DNA from: Pseudomonadota bacterium
GTDB lineage: Bacteria > Pseudomonadota > Gammaproteobacteria > Burkholderiales > Methylophilaceae
Length of the DNA stretch: 5,778 bases
Direction of reading: 5' to 3'
Assembly (NCBI GenBank): GCA_023459535.1
Contig: JAEWTK010000027.1
Location: forward strand, 1-5,778
Under the pieces are notes generated by a model. That model was given only the letters and a program-made list of their open reading frames with translations, was not told where the DNA came from and did not search any database. The position numbers and the translations under genes are program-made. Shown piece by piece: positions 1 to 5,778 of the stretch. How positions within the stretch are numbered: the stretch's first letter is position 1; the number at the start of each line of letters is the position of its first letter.

Positions 1-403
1 CATCGGCACTGTTCATTGCAATTGAGGTAGCGCCGGTATCCACGATGAATTTAAGTGGCACACCATTGAACTGGCCTTCCGCGAGATGATGTCCGGCCGA
101 ATTGGCATAAAGCGTTACGCTGGCAGCTTGAGCGCTCGCACTGCCGGCAACCACTGCACCTTGGCCCATCGTCAGCTCACGTCGCTTGCCTTCAATCTCC
201 AGCACGGCGCTTTGACTGTTTGCTGAGATGAGCTTGACGCCCTCCGAGACCTGTCCGACCGAGAGTGTTTTGGGCTGGCCGTTATTGATCACCAGCACGG
301 CTTTGCCGGTAAAAAGACCTACCACATTGACCTGTGTGTCGGCATGCGCAGACTGGAAGGCCCATGCAAGGCAAAGCGCAAGAACGTAAGAGAAAGGACG
401 CAT
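1..403 (-). CDS. Retropepsin-like aspartic protease, secreted (5' part only, runs off left edge)
   Basis: The first 134 codons of a gene whose 3' end lies outside the window. Residues 1-21 look like a Sec signal peptide: basic start (MRPF), hydrophobic core, and a small-residue cleavage site AHA before Asp22, so the product should be periplasmic. Residues 22-100 form a beta-rich N-terminal region, and the sequence then enters a retropepsin fold with the catalytic motif VDTGAT (Asp122-Thr123-Gly124). One such motif per chain implies a homodimer, as in clan AA single-domain bacterial proteases of the TIGR02281 type. The family is recognised from the motif and layout; the substrate is unknown. 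The ATG at 403 is chosen because it gives the signal peptide and no other in-frame start lies between it and the end of the transporter gene 22 bp upstream. No clear Shine-Dalgarno sequence precedes it, so it may depend on read-through from the transporter and aroC. Confidence 0.85.
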   Translation of the reverse strand, partial: MRPFSYVLALCLAWAFQSAHADTQVNVVGLFTGKAVLVINNGQPKTLSVGQVSEGVKLISANSQSAVLEIEGKRRELTMGQGAVVAGSASAQAASVTLYANSAGHHLAEGQFNGVPLKFIVDTGATSIAMNSAD

Positions 404-425
404 CCGGATTGGCCAGGGAGTCAGA

Positions 426-1589
426 TTAGTGCCCAAGATGGCGATTAGCATGGCTACTTTTGAGCCAGAACGCAACCACCAGAAAACCGATCAGCGGATA
501 GATGGCCGTCAGCATGAAGGTGGTTTCACCACCCAGATACTGCAAGGCATAGCCGCCGGAAATACCGCCGATGGTACCGCCCAGACCATAACCCACACTG
601 CTGTATATGGCCTGCCCCTTAGCCTGGTGCTTACCCTTGAAGTACTGATGCACAATGGCTACAGAAGCCACATGAAAACTGCCGAAAGTCGCAGCATGCA
701 AAGTCTGGGCAAGCAGTAGTATCGCTAATGAGGACACCCCCGATCCGATCATCGCAAAACGTAGCACGGCCAGCATCAGGCTCATCAGCAAAATCTGTTT
801 GAGGCTGAATCTCGCGGTCAGCTTCGGCATGACGACAAACATCAGTATTTCACAGACGACGCCCACCGCCCACAGGATACCGATCAGGGTTTTACTATAA
901 CCGCGATCCTCCAGAAAAATCGAGAAGAAGCTGTAATAGACGCTGTGCGCGCTGACCATCAGACAGCAGCCAATCAATAGCGACAGCACCTCGGGGCGGG
1001 TAACGATCTTCCATACCGGCAAATGATCGGTATGGTGCGGGGGCACGTAAGGTTCAGGTATCTTGAAACTGAGCAGGAACAACGTGGTCTGGATCAGCAG
1101 CAGACACCAGAGCAGACTTTCGATCTTGGCAAAATCCAGCAGGAGCCCAAGCCCGAGCACGGCAACGATGAAACCGATCGAACCCCAGACACGAATGCGC
1201 CCATAGGGTTGATTGGCAGGTTCGATATGCGCCATGGTGACCGCCTCTGCCAGCGGCAGGGTGGAACTGGTGAAGATGCTGAGCGCCGCCATGACGAAGA
1301 ACAACCAGACAAAGCTGGTGCCAAAGAACACGCCGATATAGCCGAGCAGACCAAGCAGAGCCGTCAGTTTGATCCAGACGACACGACGATTGGTTCTATC
1401 CGCCAGCCAGCCCCAGAAGCTAGGGGAAAATATCCTGCTGACCTGGAACAGCGAGAGCAGAACACCGATCTCGACCGCGGAAAAGTTGACGGACTTGAGG
1501 TACAAGCCCCAATACGGCACGAACGCGCCGACGAACATGTAATAGGTGAAGTAGAAACTGGAAAGCCGCCAATACGGGAATCTTTGCAT
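426..1589 (-). CDS. MFS transporter, 3-phenylpropionate transporter (HcaT)-like
   Basis: A 387-residue inner-membrane protein with about 12 hydrophobic segments, the normal length for a major facilitator. The motif-A-type loop between helices 2 and 3 is visible as GWLADRTNRR (about residues 60-69). The stretch PLAEA...YGRIRVWGSIGF (about 112-140) strongly resembles E. coli HcaT and the related MFS_1_like (LacY-like) group, where it includes the conserved PLTDA and YGKVRLWGS segments. The second half has the glycine-rich helix GYGLGGTIGGISGG. Proton-coupled import of an organic or aromatic acid is an inference from the family; the substrate cannot be read from the sequence. It lies 47 bp downstream of aroC and 22 bp upstream of the protease gene on the same strand, so co-transcription is likely. 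No Shine-Dalgarno sequence is visible before the ATG at 1589, but no better start exists because the first helix begins at about residue 10. Confidence 0.85.
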   Translation of the reverse strand: MQRFPYWRLSSFYFTYYMFVGAFVPYWGLYLKSVNFSAVEIGVLLSLFQVSRIFSPSFWGWLADRTNRRVVWIKLTALLGLLGYIGVFFGTSFVWLFFVMAALSIFTSSTLPLAEAVTMAHIEPANQPYGRIRVWGSIGFIVAVLGLGLLLDFAKIESLLWCLLLIQTTLFLLSFKIPEPYVPPHHTDHLPVWKIVTRPEVLSLLIGCCLMVSAHSVYYSFFSIFLEDRGYSKTLIGILWAVGVVCEILMFVVMPKLTARFSLKQILLMSLMLAVLRFAMIGSGVSSLAILLLAQTLHAATFGSFHVASVAIVHQYFKGKHQAKGQAIYSSVGYGLGGTIGGISGGYALQYLGGETTFMLTAIYPLIGFLVVAFWLKSSHANRHLGH

Positions 1590-1636
1590 ATCGGCGGCTT
1601 TAAGGGTGTTGCCTGCGAACGTCGGAACGCGTCAGC

Positions 1637-2722
1637 TCAGATCTTCGGCGTATTACAGACGACATCAGCACACTGCGCGCGGTGGCGCAACGCATGATCA
1701 ATCAGGACCAGTGCCAGCATCGCCTCGGCGATGGGTGTGGCGCGTACGCCGACACAAGGGTCATGACGGCCGGTGGTCTGCATGATGACGGCATTACCCT
1801 GCTTGTCTATGGAACGGCGTTCCTGCGGGATGCTGGACGTCGGTTTCAGGGCAACGTGCACTTCAATATCCTGCCCGGTAGAAATGCCGCCGAGCAAGCC
1901 ACCGGCATGATTGGTGACAAAGCCTTCGGGGGTCATTTCGTCGCTGTGTACGGAACCGCGCTGCATCACGCTGGCAAATCCGGCACCAATCTCGACACCC
2001 TTCACCGCATTGATACCCATCATGGCGTAGGCGATCTCGGCATCCAGCCTGTCATAAACCGGTTCACCCCAGCCGACTGGCACGCCCTGCGCTACCACGG
2101 AAATACGGGCACCGACGGAATCGCGCTCGTTGCGGATATTGTCGAGATAGGCTTCCAGCTCCGGCAGTATGTCGAGATTCGGCGAGAAGAAAGGGTTTTC
2201 GTTGACCGCATCCCAGCTCTGGAAGGGAATCGAAATCTCGCCAAGCTGACTCATATAACCGCGGATTTCGACGCCATAGCGCTGTTTCAGCCATTTCTTG
2301 GCAATCGCACCAGCCGCCACCCTGACTGCCGTCTCGCGCGCACTGGAGCGGCCACCGCCACGATAATCTCGAATGCCGTATTTCTGCCAGTAGGTGTAAT
2401 CGGCATGGCCCGGACGGAAGGTTTCAGCAATCTTGCCATAGTCCTGGCTACGCTGGTCCTGATTACGAATCAGAAAACCAATCGGCGCACCCGTGGTCTT
2501 GCCTTCAAATACGCCGGACAGTATCTCCACCGCATCGGGCTCCTTGCGCTGGGTGACATGGCGGGAGGTTCCGGGCTTGCGGCGGTCGAGTTCAGCTTGC
2601 AAGTCTTCCTCATTCAATTCAAGCCCTGGCGGACAACCGTCAACAATGCCACCGATGCCTGGGCCATGAGATTCACCAAACGAGGTGAGCGTAAATAAAG
2701 TACCTATGGTGTTACCGGACAT
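1637..2722 (-). CDS. aroC: Chorismate synthase
   Basis: Catalyses the last step of the shikimate pathway: anti-1,4-elimination of phosphate from 5-enolpyruvylshikimate-3-phosphate to give chorismate, using reduced FMN, in the cytosol. The length of 361 residues matches E. coli AroC. All family signatures are present: GNTIG then FGESHG with His19; [14 protein letters not shown] with His106; [21 protein letters not shown] (about 122-142); the helix-rich middle with [28 protein letters not shown] (278-286); and [17 protein letters not shown] (319-335). These include the conserved His, Arg and Ser residues that bind FMN and substrate. The start at 2722 gives the canonical N-terminus MSGNTIG, although the leader has no Shine-Dalgarno sequence. 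An extended -10 promoter candidate lies about 36-44 bp upstream. The gene is first in the aroC-MFS-protease cluster. Nothing suggests truncation or a frameshift. Confidence 0.98.
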   Translation of the reverse strand: MSGNTIGTLFTLTSFGESHGPGIGGIVDGCPPGLELNEEDLQAELDRRKPGTSRHVTQRKEPDAVEILSGVFEGKTTGAPIGFLIRNQDQRSQDYGKIAETFRPGHADYTYWQKYGIRDYRGGGRSSARETAVRVAAGAIAKKWLKQRYGVEIRGYMSQLGEISIPFQSWDAVNENPFFSPNLDILPELEAYLDNIRNERDSVGARISVVAQGVPVGWGEPVYDRLDAEIAYAMMGINAVKGVEIGAGFASVMQRGSVHSDEMTPEGFVTNHAGGLLGGISTGQDIEVHVALKPTSSIPQERRSIDKQGNAVIMQTTGRHDPCVGVRATPIAEAMLALVLIDHALRHRAQCADVVCNTPKI

Positions 2723-2757
2723 GAATGAGTCTTTTTGTCATGGTTTCAGATGCGCTG

Positions 2758-2766
2758 ATTTTATCA
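2758..2766 (-). promoter_or_regulatory. Candidate extended -10 promoter for aroC
   Basis: On the minus strand the sequence reads TGATAAAAT, an extended -10 (TG, one base, then TAAAAT, 5 of 6 to consensus). No good -35 hexamer lies 16-18 bp upstream, which extended -10 promoters tolerate. The predicted start point near 2751 would give an aroC leader of about 28 nt. It lies in the only sizeable gap (2723-2830, 108 bp) between the amidotransferase gene and aroC, where a promoter for the downstream cluster is expected. An overlapping TATGAT (2763-2768) is an alternative -10. Confidence 0.4.
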
Positions 2767-2830
2767 TAAGCATTGTTTGGACTCCGCTCCTGTATGCTAC
2801 CCGATTCTGCTACCAGAAACTGCCGTCCCG

Positions 2831-3538
2831 CTATGCGCGCAAACCCTCAATCCAATGCTGGTAGGCAAGGCGCGAAACCTGATTCAACTGCCGGATGCAA
2901 TGCTGCAGATCATGCTGCATCTCTGTAGCTGTCTGCACGGCAGGATTACCAATCTCCGCTTTCAGTTCATCCGTTCCGGCTTCGCACCAGTCTTTAACCA
3001 TTTCCGCAGTCATTTCCACATGGCATTGAAAGACCAAGTGCTTGCCGATTGAGTAGGCCTGATTCTGGCAATACTGACTAGAGAGCAAATGCGTGGCTCC
3101 TTGCGGCAGAGTGAAGGTTTCCCCATGCCAGTGAAAGGCATCGAAACACTCCAGATCACCGAACCATTTACACGCTTCGTCGCCGGGCGTTACCATGACT
3201 TCACCCCAGCCGATTTCCTTGACCGGATTTCTGTTCACCTCCGCACCCAGGGCCTTGCTGATCAACTGGCCGCCAAGGCAATGTCCGAGCAAGGGAATAT
3301 CCCGCTGCACCGCATCACGGATCAATGTCAGCAATGGCTCTATCCATGGCAAATCGTCATTGACGCTCATGGGGCCACCCATCAAGACCATGCCACTACA
3401 GGCCTCCATGCTTTCAGGCAAGGCCTCACCCTGATCTATGCAGACCAGTTGCCATGGGATTCCCTGTTCAGTCAGAAACTCACCCAGATAACCCGGGCCC
3501 TCTATACAGACATGACGAAATATGACGACGGGGTTCAT
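2831..3538 (-). CDS. Class I glutamine amidotransferase-like protein (GMP synthase GATase-domain family)
   Basis: A 235-residue protein with a class I (triad) glutamine amidotransferase fold, similar to stand-alone proteins related to the GMP synthase GATase domain (COG0518-type). Visible elements are GMVLMGGPMSVND (about 49-61, oxyanion loop side), the nucleophile elbow PLLGHCLGGQL with Cys87, a family-typical FHWHGETF (135-142), and QCHVEMT with His173 and Glu175, completing a Cys-His-Glu triad. It should hydrolyse a glutamine or gamma-glutamyl amide in the cytosol; the acceptor is unknown. About 55 residues after the triad form a probable helical tail (DLQHCIRQLNQVSRLAYQHW region). I chose the start at 3538 over an ATG at 3589: it gives the expected first strand (NPVVIFRH), has an AGGA ribosome site, and avoids a 38-bp overlap with the pseudouridine synthase gene. 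The 17 extra residues of the longer form look unrelated to the family. It is probably translated from the same mRNA as the upstream gene. Confidence 0.85.
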   Translation of the reverse strand: MNPVVIFRHVCIEGPGYLGEFLTEQGIPWQLVCIDQGEALPESMEACSGMVLMGGPMSVNDDLPWIEPLLTLIRDAVQRDIPLLGHCLGGQLISKALGAEVNRNPVKEIGWGEVMVTPGDEACKWFGDLECFDAFHWHGETFTLPQGATHLLSSQYCQNQAYSIGKHLVFQCHVEMTAEMVKDWCEAGTDELKAEIGNPAVQTATEMQHDLQHCIRQLNQVSRLAYQHWIEGLRA

Positions 3539-3548
3539 TCGGTGCTCA

Positions 3549-3552
3549 TCCT
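3549..3552 (-). promoter_or_regulatory. Ribosome binding site of the amidotransferase gene
   Basis: AGGA on the minus strand, 10 nt before the ATG at 3538, overlaps the TGA stop of the pseudouridine synthase gene (3552-3554). This placement supports the shorter start of the amidotransferase and suggests translational coupling between the two genes. Confidence 0.5.
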
Positions 3553-4085
3553 CATGCGAGTTTCTTCCATGTTCCCAAAGACAGTCCATCTAACGTATGT
3601 GCGCCAATGGCGTAACGGATCAAGCGCAAGGTAGGAAAACCAACCCTGGCAGTCATGCGCCTGACCTGACGGTTCTTGCCTTCTGCAATCCCGATTTCCA
3701 GCCAGGAAGTCGGGATTGCCTTGCGCTCACGAATCGGCGGCACTCTCGGCCACAACCCCGCAGGCTCGTCCATCAGCCGCACCTTGGCCGGCTGTGTAAC
3801 AAAATCCCCCAGATCCACGCCGGTTCTGAGTTTCTGCAAGGCCGACTCATCCGGCACGCCCTCGACCTGCACCCAGTAAGTCTTCATTTCTTTATGTTTG
3901 GGATGCGACAGACGATGCTGCAATGCCCCATCATCGGTTAAAATAAGCAAACCTTCACTGTCCGTATCAAGTCTGCCCGCCGCATAAACATCCGCGATTG
4001 GAATATAGTCCTTGAGTGTGGGGTGCTGCTCATGCGCACTGAATTGGCAAACAACACCATACGGCTTGTTAAACAGAATCAGCAT
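3552..4085 (-). CDS. rluE: 23S rRNA pseudouridine synthase, RluE type
   Basis: A member of the RsuA/RluE branch of pseudouridine synthases. In E. coli RluE converts U2457 of 23S rRNA to pseudouridine; the same target here is inferred. Visible motifs are [12 protein letters not shown] (residues 4-15); the catalytic motif [17 protein letters not shown] with the nucleophile Asp40; [39 protein letters not shown], almost as in E. coli RluE; and [23 protein letters not shown] near the end. At 177 residues it lacks the basic N-terminal extension of about 40 residues of the E. coli protein, and it has no S4 domain. The ATG at 4085 is the only possible start, because an in-frame stop lies a few codons upstream and no ATG, GTG or TTG lies between. 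No good Shine-Dalgarno sequence is seen. It is divergent from icd with a 15-bp gap; in E. coli rluE is likewise the divergent neighbour of icd. Confidence 0.93.
   Translation of the reverse strand: MLILFNKPYGVVCQFSAHEQHPTLKDYIPIADVYAAGRLDTDSEGLLILTDDGALQHRLSHPKHKEMKTYWVQVEGVPDESALQKLRTGVDLGDFVTQPAKVRLMDEPAGLWPRVPPIRERKAIPTSWLEIGIAEGKNRQVRRMTARVGFPTLRLIRYAIGAHTLDGLSLGTWKKLA
4044..4072 (+). promoter_or_regulatory. Weak candidate promoter for icd, inside the 5' end of rluE
   Basis: TTGGCA (4044-4049, 5 of 6 to the -35 consensus), a 17-bp spacer, then TGTTAA (4067-4072, only 3 of 6 to the -10 consensus). A start point near 4079 would give a leader of about 22 nt. The 15-bp intergenic gap is too short to hold a promoter, so the icd promoter must lie within rluE, whether or not it is this one. 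Confidence 0.25.
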
Positions 4086-4089
4086 TTTC

Positions 4090-4093
4090 GGGA
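4090..4093 (+). promoter_or_regulatory. Ribosome binding site of icd
   Basis: GGGA, 7 nt before the ATG at 4101. It supports that start over the upstream in-frame ATG at 4023, which would add 26 residues encoded antisense to the rluE start and not seen in the Icd family. Confidence 0.45.
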
Positions 4094-4100
4094 TGAATCC

Positions 4101-5342
4101 ATGACTTCAAAAATTAGCGTGCCTAAAAAAGGCGAAAAAATCAGCATCAACGCTGACAACTCACTCAGTGTACCTGACCATCCGATTATCCCATTTATCG
4201 AGGGCGACGGAATCGGCGTTGATATCACGCCACCGATGATCAAGGTGGTCGATGCTGCCGTCGAAAAAGCCTATGGCGGCAAACGCGCCATCTCCTGGAT
4301 GGAAGTCTACGCCGGCGAAAAAGCCACTAAAATCTACGGTGACAATCAATGGTTGCCGGATGAAACAATGCAGGCGGTCAAGGACTATGTGATTTCGATC
4401 AAAGGCCCTCTGACCACCCCGGTTGGCGGCGGCATCCGCTCATTGAATGTGACCTTGCGCCAGGAGCTCGACCTCTATGTCTGCCTGCGACCTGTGCAGT
4501 ACTTTACCGGCGTACCCAGCCCGGTCAAACATCCAGAGAAAACCGATATGGTCATCTTCCGCGAAAACACGGAAGACATTTATGCCGGCATTGAATGGGC
4601 AGCAGGCAGCGACGAAGTCAAAAAAGTCATCAACTTCCTCAGTGACATGGGCGTGCGCAAGAAAATCCGCTTCCCGGAATCTTCCGCCATCGGCATCAAG
4701 CCGGTGTCAGTCGACGGCAGCAAGCGGCTGGTGCGCAAGGCCATCCAGTACGCCGTCGACAACAACCGGAAGTCGGTGACGATTGCGCACAAAGGCAACA
4801 TCATGAAATTCACTGAAGGCGGATTCAAGAACTGGGGCTACGAAGTCGCCAAGGAAGAATTCGGTGCCGTGGAAATCGACGGCGGCCCATGGTGCAAACT
4901 GCCGAACGGCATTGTCATCAAGGATTGCATCGCCGATGCCTTCCTGCAGGAAATTCTGCTACATCCGCAGGATTACGACGTTGTGGCGACGCTCAACCTG
5001 AACGGAGACTATATGTCAGACGCCTTGGCGGCACAGGTTGGTGGCATTGGCATTGCGCCGGGTGCGAATCTTTCCGACACCACCGCGATGTTTGAAGCCA
5101 CACACGGCACGGCACCAAAGATCGCTGGGCAGGACATTGCCAACCCCTGCTCGCTGATACTCTCCGCTGAAATGATGTTACGTCACCTCGGCTGGGTGGA
5201 AGCAGCAGATCTTGTCATACAGGGTGTGGCAAAAGCAATTTCCGCCAAACACGTGACCCAGGACTTCTCGTCGCAAATGTCAGGTGCCACGCAAGTCGGC
5301 ACTTCACAATTCGGCGACGAAATTATCCGCCACATGCAATAA
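4101..5342 (+). CDS. icd: Isocitrate dehydrogenase, E. coli Icd type (coenzyme preference uncertain)
   Basis: Oxidative decarboxylation of isocitrate to 2-oxoglutarate in the TCA cycle; a cytosolic homodimer. At 413 residues it is close to E. coli Icd (416). Visible features are [16 protein letters not shown] near the N-terminus, and the isocitrate-binding [23 protein letters not shown] with Ser114 (E. coli Ser113, the AceK phosphorylation site), Arg120 and Arg130. Further along are [14 protein letters not shown] with Arg154 and Tyr161, Lys231 in [11 protein letters not shown], Asp279 in CIADAF, and Asp303/Asp307 in [14 protein letters not shown] for metal binding. Compared with E. coli, about five residues are missing after DGGPW (261-265). 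The coenzyme loop [14 protein letters not shown] (337-350) keeps Lys340 (E. coli Lys344), but Tyr345, Val351, Tyr391 and Arg395 are replaced by Ile341, Ala347, Gln387 and Ser391, so strict NADP specificity should not be assumed. The start at 4101 follows GGGA. The gene ends at a hairpin terminator. Confidence 0.96.
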   Translation: MTSKISVPKKGEKISINADNSLSVPDHPIIPFIEGDGIGVDITPPMIKVVDAAVEKAYGGKRAISWMEVYAGEKATKIYGDNQWLPDETMQAVKDYVISIKGPLTTPVGGGIRSLNVTLRQELDLYVCLRPVQYFTGVPSPVKHPEKTDMVIFRENTEDIYAGIEWAAGSDEVKKVINFLSDMGVRKKIRFPESSAIGIKPVSVDGSKRLVRKAIQYAVDNNRKSVTIAHKGNIMKFTEGGFKNWGYEVAKEEFGAVEIDGGPWCKLPNGIVIKDCIADAFLQEILLHPQDYDVVATLNLNGDYMSDALAAQVGGIGIAPGANLSDTTAMFEATHGTAPKIAGQDIANPCSLILSAEMMLRHLGWVEAADLVIQGVAKAISAKHVTQDFSSQMSGATQVGTSQFGDEIIRHMQ

Positions 5343-5355
5343 CAGACGACACAAT

Positions 5356-5384
5356 ATAAAACGGCCCTGTATGGGCCGTTTTAT
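5356..5384. terminator. Bidirectional rho-independent terminator between icd and the cold-shock gene
   Basis: A perfect inverted repeat with 12-bp arms (5356-5367 and 5373-5384) around a 5-nt loop TGTAT. The GC core is CGGCCC/GGGCCG, flanked by AAAA and TTTT. Read on either strand, a GC stem is followed by a T-rich tract, so it can end both icd (stop 13 nt before the stem) and the convergent cold-shock gene (stop 24 nt from the stem on the other side). Confidence 0.9.
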
Positions 5385-5408
5385 TAAAGTCTGTCCTGCG
5401 ATTTAAGC

Positions 5409-5612
5409 TTAAGCCTTCTGAATGTTAGAAGCTTGTTTGCCCTTGGGGCCTTCGGTGACATCAAATGTCACGCGCTGACCTTCCTTGAGGCTCTTGTAGC
5501 CTGACTCCACAATCGCGGAAAAATGCGCGAAAAGATCGTCGCCGCCATCATCCGGGGTAATAAAACCAAAACCCTTGGAATCATTGAACCACTTTACTGT
5601 ACCTGTTGCCAT
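5409..5612 (-). CDS. Cold-shock domain protein, CspA family
   Basis: A 67-residue single cold-shock domain (five-stranded OB fold) that binds single-stranded nucleic acid and acts as an RNA chaperone or transcription antiterminator in the cytosol. The start [31 protein letters not shown] contains RNP1 (KGFGFIT, residues 13-19) and RNP2 (LFAHF, 27-31), with the conserved aromatic residues Trp8, Phe9, Phe15, Phe17, Phe28 and Phe31. The end is [14 protein letters not shown], typical of proteobacterial Csp proteins. Which paralogue it is, and whether it is cold-induced, cannot be told from the protein. The gene is followed by tandem in-frame stops (TAA, GCT, TAA) and a terminator shared with icd. 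The long AT-rich leader of about 100 nt fits post-transcriptional control, as known for cspA. Confidence 0.97.
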   Translation of the reverse strand: MATGTVKWFNDSKGFGFITPDDGGDDLFAHFSAIVESGYKSLKEGQRVTFDVTEGPKGKQASNIQKA

Positions 5613-5618
5613 CTAAAA

Positions 5619-5626
5619 CTTCCTTA
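5619..5626 (-). promoter_or_regulatory. Shine-Dalgarno of the cold-shock gene
   Basis: TAAGGAAG on the minus strand, 6 nt before the ATG at 5612. This is the clearest ribosome binding site in the window. A short, partly wobble pairing of its AAGG with an upstream TCTT is possible (4 bp, loop about 8 nt), but too weak to call a switch. Confidence 0.75.
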
Positions 5627-5674
5627 CCAAATCAAGAGGAGGCGCCCCCAAAAGTTTTCAATTCAAGAACTTAA

Positions 5675-5697
5675 GCTAAAATTGTCGGCTAAAATTG
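5675..5697. repeat. Perfect 10-bp direct repeat in the cold-shock leader
   Basis: GCTAAAATTG occurs at 5675-5684 and again at 5688-5697, separated by TCG (13-bp period). On the transcribed strand it reads CAATTTTAGC twice. It lies in the predicted 5' leader, 19-41 nt after the proposed transcription start and 63-85 nt before the start codon. Function is unknown; it could be a protein or RNA-binding site or a chance slippage duplication. Confidence 0.6.
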
Positions 5698-5722
5698 CTT
5701 CGAATCAAAACGCCTGAACGGA

Positions 5723-5751
5723 TTTTTACTTGCGTTATTTCAATAAGTCAA
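5723..5751 (-). promoter_or_regulatory. Candidate sigma-70 promoter of the cold-shock gene
   Basis: On the minus strand, TTGACT (5746-5751, 5 of 6 to the -35 consensus) is followed by a 17-bp spacer and TAAAAA (5723-5728, 4 of 6 to the -10 consensus). An A-tract just upstream (plus-strand T-run ending at 5760) could act as an UP-like element. A start point near 5716 would give a leader of about 100 nt, in keeping with the long leaders known for cold-shock genes. Confidence 0.55.
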
Positions 5752-5778
5752 GATTTTTTTACTCGAATATAGCCAGGC

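Noticed and set aside
1023..1697. Plus-strand open frame of 224 codons opposite the MFS gene
   Set aside because: The translation is rich in Gln, Arg, Asp and Glu, as expected for the complement of a hydrophobic membrane protein gene, and matches no known fold.
1682..2698. Long plus-strand open frame (338 codons) opposite aroC
   Set aside because: It lies entirely antisense to a complete chorismate synthase with all family motifs. Its translation shows no recognisable domain, and its openness follows from the codon bias of aroC.
2797..2816. Small hairpin (TTCTG, 4-nt loop, CAGAA on the minus strand) after the amidotransferase gene
   Set aside because: The stem is only 5 bp, AT-containing, and has no following T-tract, so it does not support a terminator call.
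3539..3589. Upstream ATG extending the amidotransferase by 17 residues
   Set aside because: It would overlap the end of rluE, the extra residues do not resemble the family, and the ATG at 3538 has a suitable AGGA.
3089..3634. Plus-strand open frame of 181 codons opposite the amidotransferase gene
   Set aside because: It is antisense to a gene with an intact catalytic triad and has no recognisable motif or ribosome site.
4023..4100. Upstream in-frame ATG that would extend Icd by 26 residues
   Set aside because: The extension is antisense to the rluE start and is not found in Icd proteins; the ATG at 4101 has a ribosome site and gives the family-typical length.
4131..4143. GCC-TAAAAAA-GGC motif near the start of icd
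   Set aside because: A 3-bp stem within coding sequence (Pro-Lys-Lys-Gly codons); the A-runs are explained by lysine codons.
5523..5717. Plus-strand open frame of 64 codons across the cold-shock gene start and leader
   Set aside because: It is mostly antisense to the cold-shock gene and its leader, has no recognisable domain, and reads through AT-rich non-coding sequence.

Overview
The window is compact chromosomal DNA of roughly even base composition from a Gram-negative bacterium. Product resemblance and gene order suggest Proteobacteria, most likely a betaproteobacterium of the Nitrosomonadales/Methylophilaceae type. That placement is an inference from recognised families (periplasmic retropepsin-like protease, HcaT-like transporter, E. 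coli-type AroC, RluE, Icd and Csp), not from a database search. There are seven protein genes, one of them cut by the left edge. I see no tRNA, rRNA, CRISPR array, insertion sequence or phage-like gene.

Layout: positions 1-2722 hold a minus-strand cluster transcribed right to left: aroC (chorismate synthase), a 12-helix MFS transporter of the 3-phenylpropionate-transporter type, and the 5' part of a secreted retropepsin-like aspartic protease. Gaps are 47 and 22 bp, and an extended -10 promoter candidate lies just upstream of aroC. Positions 2831-4085 hold a second minus-strand pair: an RluE-type 23S rRNA pseudouridine synthase followed, 13 bp later, by a class I glutamine amidotransferase-like protein. 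The ribosome binding site of the second gene overlaps the stop codon of the first. Divergent from this pair, and separated from it by only 15 bp, is icd (isocitrate dehydrogenase, plus strand, 4101-5342). A symmetrical hairpin between icd and the convergent cold-shock gene (minus strand, 5409-5612) looks like a shared bidirectional terminator. The last 166 bp are the AT-rich leader and promoter region of the cold-shock gene, including a perfect 10-bp direct repeat.

Functionally the genes are housekeeping: aromatic amino acid precursor synthesis, TCA-cycle carbon flow, ribosome modification and cold-shock/RNA chaperone activity. Beside them are three less defined proteins: transporter, periplasmic protease and amidotransferase. 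I did not find an obviously new multi-gene system. The most interesting signal is in Icd. By alignment from memory with the E. coli enzyme, its coenzyme pocket keeps the Lys typical of NADP enzymes but has Ile, Ala, Gln and Ser at the other discriminating positions, some of which are typical of NAD-dependent enzymes. Other points worth a look are the nearly gapless divergent rluE/icd junction, the repeat in the cold-shock leader, and the lack of Shine-Dalgarno sequences in front of four of the seven genes.
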